A stretch of 21,548 nt of DNA. Source: Bacteroidota bacterium (GTDB lineage Bacteria > Bacteroidota > Bacteroidia > Flavobacteriales > Weeksellaceae). The stretch spans positions 1 through 21,548 of the forward strand of contig JAFDZJ010000058.1 of NCBI GenBank assembly GCA_018266965.1. The letters are read 5' to 3'. The translations under genes were made by a program, and so were the position numbers. Below, piece after piece: positions 7,013 through 13,443 of this stretch. The notes below the pieces were generated by a model. The model made no database searches. It was not told the DNA's origin and saw only the letters and a list, made by a program, of their open reading frames with translations. Every line of letters starts with the position of its first letter. The stretch's first letter is position 1.

Positions 7013-7423
7013 ATGAATACTTCCAATACCATTGTCTATATCTATATTGATGACGAACCCAATCCAATTGCACAACTAGAACCTCCTGTAGTTTTTAATC
7101 TGGATACCACGAAATTAATAGATGGGCAGCATCAGTTAAAAATTATTAGTAAATTCAATAACAAAGAAGGTATCAAGATTATACCTTTTACAGTCCAAAA
7201 TGGCCCTGTAATTCATGTAGATGGACTCTCCAAAAATGATACTATCAATGGTACTGTTCCATTGATGTTGAATGCTTATGATACAGGGAAAAATCAAGAT
7301 TTCATTATCAAGGGTAGTGAAAATCCTAGAACTATTCCCGTTTGGGTTTGGGTTCTTATTCTAACCATTTTAGCTTGGGGTGCTTTTTACTCTATTACTA
7401 GTAATATGAATACTCCTAATTAG
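7013..7423 (+). CDS. Ig-like domain protein with C-terminal membrane anchor, oxidase-cluster accessory
   Basis: A 136-residue protein with no haem motif. Residues 1-105 look like a beta-sandwich: PPVVFNLDTTKLIDGQHQLK resembles the Ig-like LDTTxLxDGxHxL pattern. A single membrane helix lies at 108-126 (IPVWVWVLILTILAWGAF) and a short polar tail follows. No signal peptide was seen, so the orientation is unclear. Homologues may be labelled cytochrome C by neighbourhood only, since there is no CxxCH here. It starts 12 bases after the CxxC protein and ends the cluster, 22 bases before a terminator hairpin. A role in assembly or as an extra oxidase subunit is inferred from position. Confidence 0.72.
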   Translation: MNTSNTIVYIYIDDEPNPIAQLEPPVVFNLDTTKLIDGQHQLKIISKFNNKEGIKIIPFTVQNGPVIHVDGLSKNDTINGTVPLMLNAYDTGKNQDFIIKGSENPRTIPVWVWVLILTILAWGAFYSITSNMNTPN

Positions 7424-7444
7424 CAAACTTTTCATTCCTCATAG

Positions 7445-7484
7445 AAACTACCATTTGTAATCTACATTTGGTAGTTTTATTTTT
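7445..7484. terminator. Intrinsic terminator at the end of the oxidase cluster, likely bidirectional
   Basis: AAACTACCA (7445-7453) pairs with TGGTAGTTT (7469-7477), with a further short inner pairing, followed by TATTTTT on the plus strand. It sits between convergent genes. The minus-strand flavoreductase stops at 7483, so the same hairpin follows it in the other direction, with a weaker U-run. Confidence 0.75.
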
Positions 7485-9672
7485 AATAACAATCCGTTCT
7501 CAAAAATCCTGATTTCTTGTAAACTTCAAAATCCAAATTACTTTCTTTGCAAATATCGGACAGTATTTTCTCGATGTCGTGTTGCATTTTCAAAGCACCA
7601 CAAATCATTATGTAGTCTTGGTTTTGGATAAGGTCGGCGAAATATCTTGTATCTCTTTTTACCAGCTCCATTACATATTGCGGATTTTCCTCCCTAGAAT
7701 ATGCCAAATGAAACGCCTTTAACTTACCTTCATTTATTTTTATAGCTGCAAATTTTTGATAGGATTGTGTGAGTTCGGAATTTTTTCTAAATCCGGAATA
7801 TAATTGTATTTCTGTTGATGTATTTTCGTAAATCATTCCCAAGAAAGGTGCAATCCCTGTTCCATTGGCAATTAGTGCCACCTTTTTCGCTTTTTCTGGT
7901 AGATGGAAATCTGGATTTTGCATCAATCTGGCTTTTATATTTTCGCCAACTTTCAACTGATAAAGATAGCCGGAACCCAAACCGTTTTCATGGAGTTTTA
8001 CTAATAGTTGTAAATTGTCATCTACCTTTCCTATGGAATAAAATCGTTCGGTGTGATCGTTTTTAGGATAAATTGCCAATAAATCTCCTGACCGAAAATT
8101 TATTTTGTTTTTGGGTTTCAAAGTCAAAATAAAAGTGGTGGTTTCTTCCACAATCTCTGTTCTAGCGATAACTTGAAAGTCTTGCAAGTTTGGAATTTTC
8201 TGTTGGTATAATGATGGAGAAGTCGCCAAAGGAATCATAGTTTGATAAGACCAAGCTTTTGCCCATTCTACAAAATCGTGGGTAGATTTGTCATCTACTT
8301 TGTACAATGGAGTAATGATTTCTGCCCATTTTTTTTCTTCTATTTTATTTTGAATTTTCTCTGCGAACGCACAAAAATCTTCATAAGCTCTGGAACCAAA
8401 CCCTACAATACTCACTTTTAATTTTTGAGTTTGTATGGTGGTTTCCAATTTTTGTAAAAACTTTTCGGCGTTGTAAGGTGCATCTCCCAAACCATAAGTA
8501 GATGTCATTATGAGCAGCTGCTCCGCTTTTGGATAAGTTTTGAATTGATTGAGTTGGTCTATGTAAGATTTTTTTCCCAAAGACAATAGTTGTTGATGGA
8601 TATGATTGGCAAATCCCATCGTAGAACCGTTTTCAGAACCTGTTAAGATGATGATTTCCGAATTTTCAGAGGTAAATTTGTTTTTGATTTTATTTTTTGT
8701 ACGCCTGAAAGTTATCGCAAATCCAGTATATATAAATGCTAAAATTCCTAATGAAGAAATTCCCAAAGCGGTAGCCAATAGCCAATTCCCTCTTCCTGTA
8801 TGCAGCATGAGGTTCATGTTTTCATAGATTTCCGCAGTTGGCAATTTTTGATTTTCGACTATTTCTCCGTTGATTTGGCTTACGGCAATTGTTTTATCTT
8901 TCAGTTTAATGATGAAATTCTCGTCTGGATCATCTTCTATAAATGGAAACTCTATTTTTCTGACTTCCGAAAGAGGAGTAGTTTTGAAAATTGGAAAAGC
9001 TGCCAAAGCTATTTTTTCTTCGTTGCGAACTTTGGTTTTTATCTTTTCAGTTTTATTTTTAGGAATGATTTCAAATCTTACCAAGAAAAGATAAGTTGCT
9101 GTAAGTGTGGTAAATAATATTGGAATTAATAATGTTCTTCCAAATACAACATGAAGATATTGACTGGTAAAATCGTTTTTTATTTTGTCTAAAAAATGAC
9201 GGATTCCTTGTTGTCTTTTTATAATGAGTATTAAGCCGGAAATCGCCATCAAAGCAAGTAAAATGGACACAATTCCAACCACAAATCTACCGGTTTCTTT
9301 CAGAAATAAAGAACGATGGAGTTGGGTATTCCAATCGATAAAATTTGACTTTTTGATAGGTTTGCCCAAGAATTTTCCATTGTTGGGGTCAATGAATCCT
9401 TTTACTGAATTACCATCGTTATCAGTTCCTTCCAGCAAAACGAAACCATTGTCATCAATAGTGATTTCGGTTATTTCGGGATATATTTTCTTGATGTTGG
9501 GTAGGGAATTGGCAAGATTGAGTTGTTGGAAATTTTCTGCTTTGTAGGGTTGGATATTTTCCTGTGCTGCATCATAAGCCAAAACAACTCCTGTAGCAGA
9601 GGCAATTACTAAAAACAAACTGGCAATAATAGCGATGGCAAGATGGGAAAATCTCCAAATGGATAAAGTCAT
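7483..9672 (-). CDS. PepSY membrane domain / flavodoxin / ferredoxin-reductase fusion flavoprotein
   Basis: A 729-residue protein. The N-terminal PepSY-associated membrane part has helices at about 9-33, 129-151, 173-200 and 298-322, with His residues at 119, 174 and 291 that could bind haem. A flavodoxin domain follows (339-475) with TGSENGST (344-351), TSTYGLGDAP (390-399) and GFGSRAYEDF (424-433). The FAD and NAD(P) domains resemble sulfite reductase CysJ: RFYSIG (543-548), GTGIAPFLGM (604-613) and CGALKMQHDI (691-700). The chain ends in Tyr, as in reductases where this residue stacks on FAD. It would move electrons from NADPH through FAD and FMN to the membrane. Related proteins often accompany iron uptake, so ferric-siderophore reduction is a plausible but untested role. 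No receptor gene is next to it. Confidence 0.86.
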   Translation of the reverse strand: MTLSIWRFSHLAIAIIASLFLVIASATGVVLAYDAAQENIQPYKAENFQQLNLANSLPNIKKIYPEITEITIDDNGFVLLEGTDNDGNSVKGFIDPNNGKFLGKPIKKSNFIDWNTQLHRSLFLKETGRFVVGIVSILLALMAISGLILIIKRQQGIRHFLDKIKNDFTSQYLHVVFGRTLLIPILFTTLTATYLFLVRFEIIPKNKTEKIKTKVRNEEKIALAAFPIFKTTPLSEVRKIEFPFIEDDPDENFIIKLKDKTIAVSQINGEIVENQKLPTAEIYENMNLMLHTGRGNWLLATALGISSLGILAFIYTGFAITFRRTKNKIKNKFTSENSEIIILTGSENGSTMGFANHIHQQLLSLGKKSYIDQLNQFKTYPKAEQLLIMTSTYGLGDAPYNAEKFLQKLETTIQTQKLKVSIVGFGSRAYEDFCAFAEKIQNKIEEKKWAEIITPLYKVDDKSTHDFVEWAKAWSYQTMIPLATSPSLYQQKIPNLQDFQVIARTEIVEETTTFILTLKPKNKINFRSGDLLAIYPKNDHTERFYSIGKVDDNLQLLVKLHENGLGSGYLYQLKVGENIKARLMQNPDFHLPEKAKKVALIANGTGIAPFLGMIYENTSTEIQLYSGFRKNSELTQSYQKFAAIKINEGKLKAFHLAYSREENPQYVMELVKRDTRYFADLIQNQDYIMICGALKMQHDIEKILSDICKESNLDFEVYKKSGFLRTDCY

Positions 9673-9840
9673 TGGTAATGATTGAAATTAATTTTTTATT
9701 ACGAAAAAATTTATCAAAATAATTAAATAGAACAACACAAGTATCGCTGTTTTTTTATTTAACTAAAAGATAAAATTTCGATTTTTTAAATTTTTTTGGC
9801 AAATATAAGGTATAAAACGGTTTTGAAATATGATTTTAAT

Positions 9841-9877
9841 TATGAAATCTGTTAGAAAAATTAGCTAACATTTCATA
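9841..9877. repeat. Inverted repeat upstream of the yihY promoter
   Basis: TATGAAAT-ct-GTTAG (9841-9855), a nine-base spacer, then CTAAC-ATTTCATA (9865-9877): 13 paired bases with a two-base bulge in one arm. It ends 16 bases before the -33 TTG of yihY. It could be an operator or an RNA hairpin. There is no U-run, so an intrinsic terminator is unlikely. Confidence 0.55.
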
Positions 9878-9892
9878 TTATTTCCTTTGGAT

Positions 9893-9923
9893 TTGATTAA
9901 TCTTATCCTTTGTAGTATCTTTG
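9893..9923 (+). promoter_or_regulatory. Bacteroidota-type promoter of yihY
   Basis: TTG (9893-9895), 20 bases, TATCTTTG (9916-9923), an exact fit to TTG-N20-TAnnTTTG. The ATG is only 14 bases after the box, so the transcript leader is a few bases long or nearly absent. Confidence 0.75.
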
Positions 9924-9937
9924 TTTTGAAAATATAA

Positions 9938-10909
9938 ATGTTCGAATTGAAATTACCTCCTTTTTTTTACAAAATAAAAGATTTTTTCCATGGAATACAT
10001 ATTCCTTTTTTGGGAATTTCCTTGTGGAAAATGTTCGAGATATACGGTAGAGGTATTTTCAGAATGCAAATTGGTAGAATGGCTGCCAGTATTTCTTGGA
10101 GTTTTTTTCTGTCGCTATTTCCATTTTTACTTTTCATATTGTCTTTACTGCCTTATTTGCCACATTATACAGAGTTGCAGTTTTATATATTCAATGTTTT
10201 GATGCATAATTTTTTTCCTGCCAAGATGCAAGAAGATATAACCAATTATGTAGAGGGTGTAATAAATCCAAATATCAAAAATCTCAGTTTTGTCACCATT
10301 TTTTTTGCACTAATTTTTGCTACCAATGGCACTCATTCTTTGATTAATGGCTTCAATCTTAATAGTAAAAAGAAAAATAATGTAATCAAAGAATATTTGG
10401 TTTCTTTTGCAATTACCATTTCTTTTACGCTTATCATTGTGTTTTCTTTGTTAGGATTGTATTACAGTGAGGTGGTGTTGAAACTTTTTACACCAAATTA
10501 TGAAGATTACTGGCTTTTCAAAAATTTATCAAAAATTATTGGGTGGTTTTCATTTCCATTTTTTTACTTTTTGTTGTTGAGTCTTTTTTATTGGTTAGGA
10601 TGTTTCAAAATTACAGCTTGGAGACAGGCGATTCCTGGGGCTTTGCTTACGACTATCTTGTTTGTGTTGCTCACTTATTTTTTTGCTATTTATGTGAAAA
10701 ATTTTGCCAAATACAATGTTTTATATGGTTCTATCGGCTCCATTATTTTGGTGATGGTTTGGATTAATATCAATATTATCCTAATGCTTTTGGGAAATGA
10801 ATTGAATGTTGCCATCAAAAATATCCGACTTCGAAAAATGGAACAAGACCAAAAAAGACAATACCTATTGGAGTTAGAAAATAAAAACTCACAAGAAGCT
10901 GTCGATTAA
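9938..10909 (+). CDS. yihY: YihY/BrkB family inner membrane protein
   Basis: A 323-residue membrane protein with about six spans. Family marks are the N-terminal R-rich lead into helix 1 (RMAASISWSFFLSLFPFLLFI), the ATNGTHSLINGFN stretch around 127-139, and the C-terminal YGSIGSIILVMVWININIILMLLGNELNVA, which is the conserved last-helix signature. The tail is charged (KNIRLRKMEQDQKRQ). The family was once called ribonuclease BN, which is now rejected. Its function remains unclear and transport has been suggested. Its TAA stop interlocks with the stop of the convergent methyltransferase gene. Confidence 0.88.
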   Translation: MFELKLPPFFYKIKDFFHGIHIPFLGISLWKMFEIYGRGIFRMQIGRMAASISWSFFLSLFPFLLFILSLLPYLPHYTELQFYIFNVLMHNFFPAKMQEDITNYVEGVINPNIKNLSFVTIFFALIFATNGTHSLINGFNLNSKKKNNVIKEYLVSFAITISFTLIIVFSLLGLYYSEVVLKLFTPNYEDYWLFKNLSKIIGWFSFPFFYFLLLSLFYWLGCFKITAWRQAIPGALLTTILFVLLTYFFAIYVKNFAKYNVLYGSIGSIILVMVWININIILMLLGNELNVAIKNIRLRKMEQDQKRQYLLELENKNSQEAVD

Positions 10910-11709
10910 TTGGTTTTTATAGCATGTATTGCAAAAGTCATTGGTATTTTGTCGCCAATATTTTTTATAATGAATTTTCCCGGTTCAATTTCCAAAGTAT
11001 TATTAAAACAATTGTATGGAGAATAATTGTATTCTTCAAATTTCAAAATATTTAACCCGTTGTTAATCAGACTATTGATGACTTCGCTCAAACTGTGGTT
11101 CCAGGTAATATTGGTATTTGAAATTGTAGCATTTTTATCTGCATAGCTACCTTCTGTTTTCTCTACAATAGCATCTGTATTAAAGTAGTTGTATTCTATT
11201 TTAGAAAAATCATCATCAAACATCCAAACCACAGGATGAAATTCAACAAAAACAAATTTTCCGTTGGGTTTTAAAAAATTAGAAATTATTTTTGCCCATT
11301 TGTCCAAGTCGGGAAGCCAACCTATTGTACCATAACTTGTAAATATTATATCAAATTTTTCATTCAGATGATTTGGCAAATCATACACATCACAACAAAT
11401 GAATTTTGTTGCCGAATTGGTTTCTATGGCTAACTTTTTGGCTTCTTTTATAGCAATGTCCGAAAAATCTACTCCTGTTGCATTTGCACCCAATCTTGAC
11501 AAGGAAATGGTGTCTTGTCCAAAATGACATTGCAAATGCAATACGGATTTGTCTTTTATATTTCCTAAAAGTTGTAACTCAATTTCTTTCAAAGAGTTTT
11601 TACCATCAAGAAACCCAGGAAGGTCATAAAACGATGACTCCAAATGATGTTGGACTTTGCTATTCCAAGCTTTTTTGTTGGTTTCTATATAATTTTCTTC
11701 TTGGTTCAT
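10906..11709 (-). CDS. Class I SAM-dependent methyltransferase
   Basis: A 267-residue cytoplasmic enzyme with a Rossmann methyltransferase core. Motif I is SVLHLQCHFGQDTISLSRLG, followed by ATGVDFSD with the acidic residue that binds the SAM ribose. Motif II lies near FDIIFTSYGTIGWLPDLDKW and motif III near FKPNGKFVFVEFHP. The LHLQCHFGQDT form is common in uncharacterised small-molecule methyltransferases of Firmicutes and Bacteroidota. The substrate cannot be read from the sequence. The gene stands alone on the minus strand, converging on yihY with a four-base overlap (TTAA). No clear promoter box was seen upstream. Confidence 0.85.
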   Translation of the reverse strand: MNQEENYIETNKKAWNSKVQHHLESSFYDLPGFLDGKNSLKEIELQLLGNIKDKSVLHLQCHFGQDTISLSRLGANATGVDFSDIAIKEAKKLAIETNSATKFICCDVYDLPNHLNEKFDIIFTSYGTIGWLPDLDKWAKIISNFLKPNGKFVFVEFHPVVWMFDDDFSKIEYNYFNTDAIVEKTEGSYADKNATISNTNITWNHSLSEVINSLINNGLNILKFEEYNYSPYNCFNNTLEIEPGKFIIKNIGDKIPMTFAIHAIKTN

Positions 11710-11788
11710 AATGGTTTTGGAATATGAAATTAGTTATTATCGTAGTTTTTCTTTTACATTTTTATTATTTGTGTCTAATCAATAGTTT

Positions 11789-12046
11789 TTAATCATAATG
11801 AAATCTACATTTTGCAATAAGAATTTCATTTTCTTGAAATCTATAGATTAATCGATGTTCATCATCAATGCGTCTAGACCAATATCCTGAATATTTATGT
11901 TTCAAAGGTTCTGGTTTTCCGATGCCTTCAAATGGGTTTCTGGAAATATCTTTTAGCAGATCATTTATTCGTTTTAATTTCTTTTTATCGGCTTTTTGCC
12001 AATATAAATAATCTTCCCATGATTCATCAACAAAAATATATTTCAT
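11789..12046 (-). CDS. yoeB: YoeB/Txe-family toxin, ribosome-dependent mRNA interferase
   Basis: An 85-residue RelE-fold toxin of nearly the same length as E. coli YoeB (84). The catalytic pattern is intact: PFEGIGKPEPLKHKYSGYWSRRIDDEHRLIY holds the Glu and Arg residues, and the chain ends KCRFHYD with the His-Tyr pair used in RNA cleavage. In this family the toxin binds the ribosomal A site and cuts mRNA. Its ATG lies one base after the antitoxin stop (TAA-T-ATG), so the two are translationally coupled with the antitoxin first. All key residues are present, so it is probably active. Confidence 0.92.
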   Translation of the reverse strand: MKYIFVDESWEDYLYWQKADKKKLKRINDLLKDISRNPFEGIGKPEPLKHKYSGYWSRRIDDEHRLIYRFQENEILIAKCRFHYD

Positions 12047-12047
12047 A

Positions 12048-12302
12048 TTACTCTTCTATCAAATCTTTTGAGAATGATTTTTTATTTTTCAATTTTTCAA
12101 TCGCAGTATCTAGTCGCTGTTCATTTTTTCGGGAGGATAATTCATGATTTGTAGCCATCAAAGCATTGTATTCTTCTAGGGACATAATAACAATTCCTGA
12201 ATCCTTTCCACGATTAATAATCAGTGTTTCAAAGTTTTTTACAACACTGTCCAAATATGATTTTATATCTTTTCTGAAATCAGAAATGTTGGCAATTAGC
12301 AT
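12048..12302 (-). CDS. yefM: YefM/Phd-family antitoxin
   Basis: An 84-residue antitoxin. The start is placed at the ATG of MLIANISDFRKDIKSYLDSV because the upstream extension would be non-homologous and would run into the promoter. The N-terminal half is the Phd/YefM DNA-binding fold (ETLIINRGKDSGIVIMSLEEYNALM). The C-terminal half (ELSSRKNEQRLDTAIEKLKNKK) is the disordered toxin-binding part. It neutralises YoeB and, with it, represses its own promoter. The operator-like palindromes and promoter are directly upstream. Confidence 0.92.
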   Translation of the reverse strand: MLIANISDFRKDIKSYLDSVVKNFETLIINRGKDSGIVIMSLEEYNALMATNHELSSRKNEQRLDTAIEKLKNKKSFSKDLIEE

Positions 12303-12318
12303 GATTTTACAATTTATC

Positions 12319-12354
12319 TTGTACAAATATAAGTACAAATTTCATTAAAAACAA
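12319..12354 (-). promoter_or_regulatory. yefM-yoeB promoter with embedded YefM-type operator
   Basis: On the minus strand TTG (12352-12354), 20 bases, TATATTTG (12324-12331) is an exact Bacteroidota promoter. The -7 box lies between two palindromic cores, TTGTACAA (12319-12326) and AAGTACAA (12331-12338), with 12 bp between centres. E. coli YefM recognises paired palindromes with a TGTACA core, so binding here would block the promoter directly. Confidence 0.8.
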
Positions 12355-12472
12355 ATATTACGAATTTTTGAAAATGTATAAAAATACCATTGTTGGATTT
12401 TTTTGAAAATGATGAATTTAAAATTCGATACTATAATCTCAACAAGTAAGTGGATTATGACCAATATCCGAA

Positions 12473-12637
12473 TTATCTCAATAGAAAATAGTAGATAATC
12501 AACCAAATTGCTACAAACAAAAGTCCTGGATATAGTACAGAAAGAAAAAGTTTTTTATCTTTTTTTACTATTAACAAATAGAAAAGATAACAGACTAATA
12601 TAATGATAAATAGTAATGAAATAATAGGATAAAACAT
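12473..12637 (-). CDS. Small two-span membrane protein downstream of the MgtC gene (54 aa)
   Basis: Translated by hand from the ATG at 12637, it begins MFYPIISLLFIIILVCYLFY. A basic turn (VKKDKK) and a second hydrophobic helix (VAIWLIIYYFLL) ending in Arg follow. The hairpin layout with a positive loop is typical of small inner-membrane proteins. It starts 38 bases after the MgtC-family stop on the same strand and may be co-transcribed. The rest of the spacer up to yefM (12339-12472) shows only the yefM -33 element. The family is not recognised, and a chance frame in AT-rich DNA cannot be excluded. Confidence 0.45.
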   Translation of the reverse strand: MFYPIISLLFIIILVCYLFYLLIVKKDKKLFLSVLYPGLLFVAIWLIIYYFLLR

Positions 12638-12675
12638 AATAATTTATTTAAAATTCTATCAAAGTTAATCAATTT

Positions 12676-13344
12676 TTATTGAGTCCAATAGATTTCTTTA
12701 ACTTCTATTTGTTGTTCAATAATTGCTAATGTGCTTTCCATTTTGTTAATGGGAAAATTTTCTAACTTCAATTCAAAAACAAATTGGTTCTCGGATTTTT
12801 CAACATTAAAGTTTTGAATTTTTAAACTTTCATTGGATAGGAGATTTTTCAAAAATAAAGCATGGTCAATGGAGTCTTTGGTAATGATTTTTAAGGACAT
12901 GTGTCGGTATTTTTTGAAAAATTTTTCTTCCAGAGGTTTCAGTCCCCAAAGTATAAAAAGAGCAATGATGGTAGTAGCAACGGCTGCTATATACATGCCA
13001 CTACCTGTTGCCAAACCAATTCCGGCAACTGTCCAAAGTCCGGAAGCTGTAGTAAGTCCACGAATGATTCCTTCTTTGGAGAAAATTATTCCTGCACCAA
13101 GAAATCCTATTCCGCTAACTACCTGTGCGGCAATCCTAGAAGGGTCAAGATTGACATCTGGTTTTCCGAGTATATCCGAAAATCCAAAAGCTGAAACCAT
13201 AATGATAAGGCTGGCGCCAAGACAAACCATCATGTGGGTTCTCAATCCTGCTGCCCAATCTTTTCTTTCTCTCTCAATGCCTATCAATGCACCTAGAAAA
13301 GATGCTAATGCAAGTCTTATGATGATGTCATGCCAATCCAACAT
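12676..13344 (-). CDS. MgtC/SapB family inner membrane protein
   Basis: A 222-residue protein. The start is set at the ATG of MLDWHDIIIRL, because an upstream in-frame TTG lies inside the -7 box. Family features are RLALASFLGALIGIERE, the AGLRTHMMVCLGAS motif, and VVSGIGFLGAGIIF followed by GLTTASGLWTVAGIGLATG. There are about five membrane spans. From about 140 on comes a soluble ACT-like domain (LKIITKDS to the end). MgtC proteins help cells at low magnesium, partly by acting on the F-type ATPase, and the SapB branch is widespread in non-pathogens. No magnesium transporter or leader peptide is adjacent. Confidence 0.87.
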   Translation of the reverse strand: MLDWHDIIIRLALASFLGALIGIERERKDWAAGLRTHMMVCLGASLIIMVSAFGFSDILGKPDVNLDPSRIAAQVVSGIGFLGAGIIFSKEGIIRGLTTASGLWTVAGIGLATGSGMYIAAVATTIIALFILWGLKPLEEKFFKKYRHMSLKIITKDSIDHALFLKNLLSNESLKIQNFNVEKSENQFVFELKLENFPINKMESTLAIIEQQIEVKEIYWTQ

Positions 13345-13359
13345 TGTTGTAGTTTTTAT

Positions 13360-13393
13360 CAAATTTAAAAATAATTTATTTAAAAAAATACAA
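13360..13393 (-). promoter_or_regulatory. Likely promoter of the MgtC-family gene
   Basis: TAAATTTG on the minus strand (13360-13367) fits TAnnTTTG. A TTG at 13391-13393 is 23 bases upstream, slightly long. The box is 15 bases before the ATG. The -33 TTG touches the hairpin that terminates the upstream peptidase gene. Confidence 0.45.
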
Positions 13394-13422
13394 AAACTCC
13401 GAATTTTTGTTTCGGAGTTTTT
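13382..13422 (-). terminator. Intrinsic terminator of the M16 peptidase gene
   Basis: A perfect 12-bp stem, AAAAACTCCGAA (13392-13403) against TTCGGAGTTTTT (13411-13422), with a seven-base loop. On the minus strand it is followed by GTATTTTTTT. It begins 21 bases after the peptidase stop. Confidence 0.85.
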
Positions 13423-13443
13423 GGTTGTTGTATATTAAGATGT

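Larger units (their letters stand above)
9673..9937. other. Divergent intergenic region between flavoreductase and yihY
   Basis: No coding frame. A TATATTTG box on the minus strand (9800-9807) could serve the flavoreductase with a leader of about 120 bases, but it lacks a clear -33 TTG. The yihY promoter is at 9893-9923, and an inverted repeat at 9841-9877 lies between them. No recognisable Fur-box pattern was seen. Confidence 0.5.

Noticed and set aside
9673..9780. Fur box upstream of the flavoreductase
   Set aside because: No stretch approaching the GATAATGATAATCATTATC pattern was found. Only generic AT-rich sequence is present.
12303..12338. Twelve-residue extension of YefM
   Set aside because: The added residues are encoded by the promoter and operator region, and the Phd/YefM fold starts at MLIANISDF.
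13345..13362. Six-residue N-terminal extension of the MgtC-family protein from a TTG
   Set aside because: The TTG overlaps the -7 box TAAATTTG, and an ATG follows at 13344 with the family-typical start.
12833..13438. 201-residue open frame on the plus strand opposite the MgtC-family gene
   Set aside because: It is antisense to a clearly conserved membrane protein, has no recognisable fold or start context, and follows from the codon pattern of the real gene.
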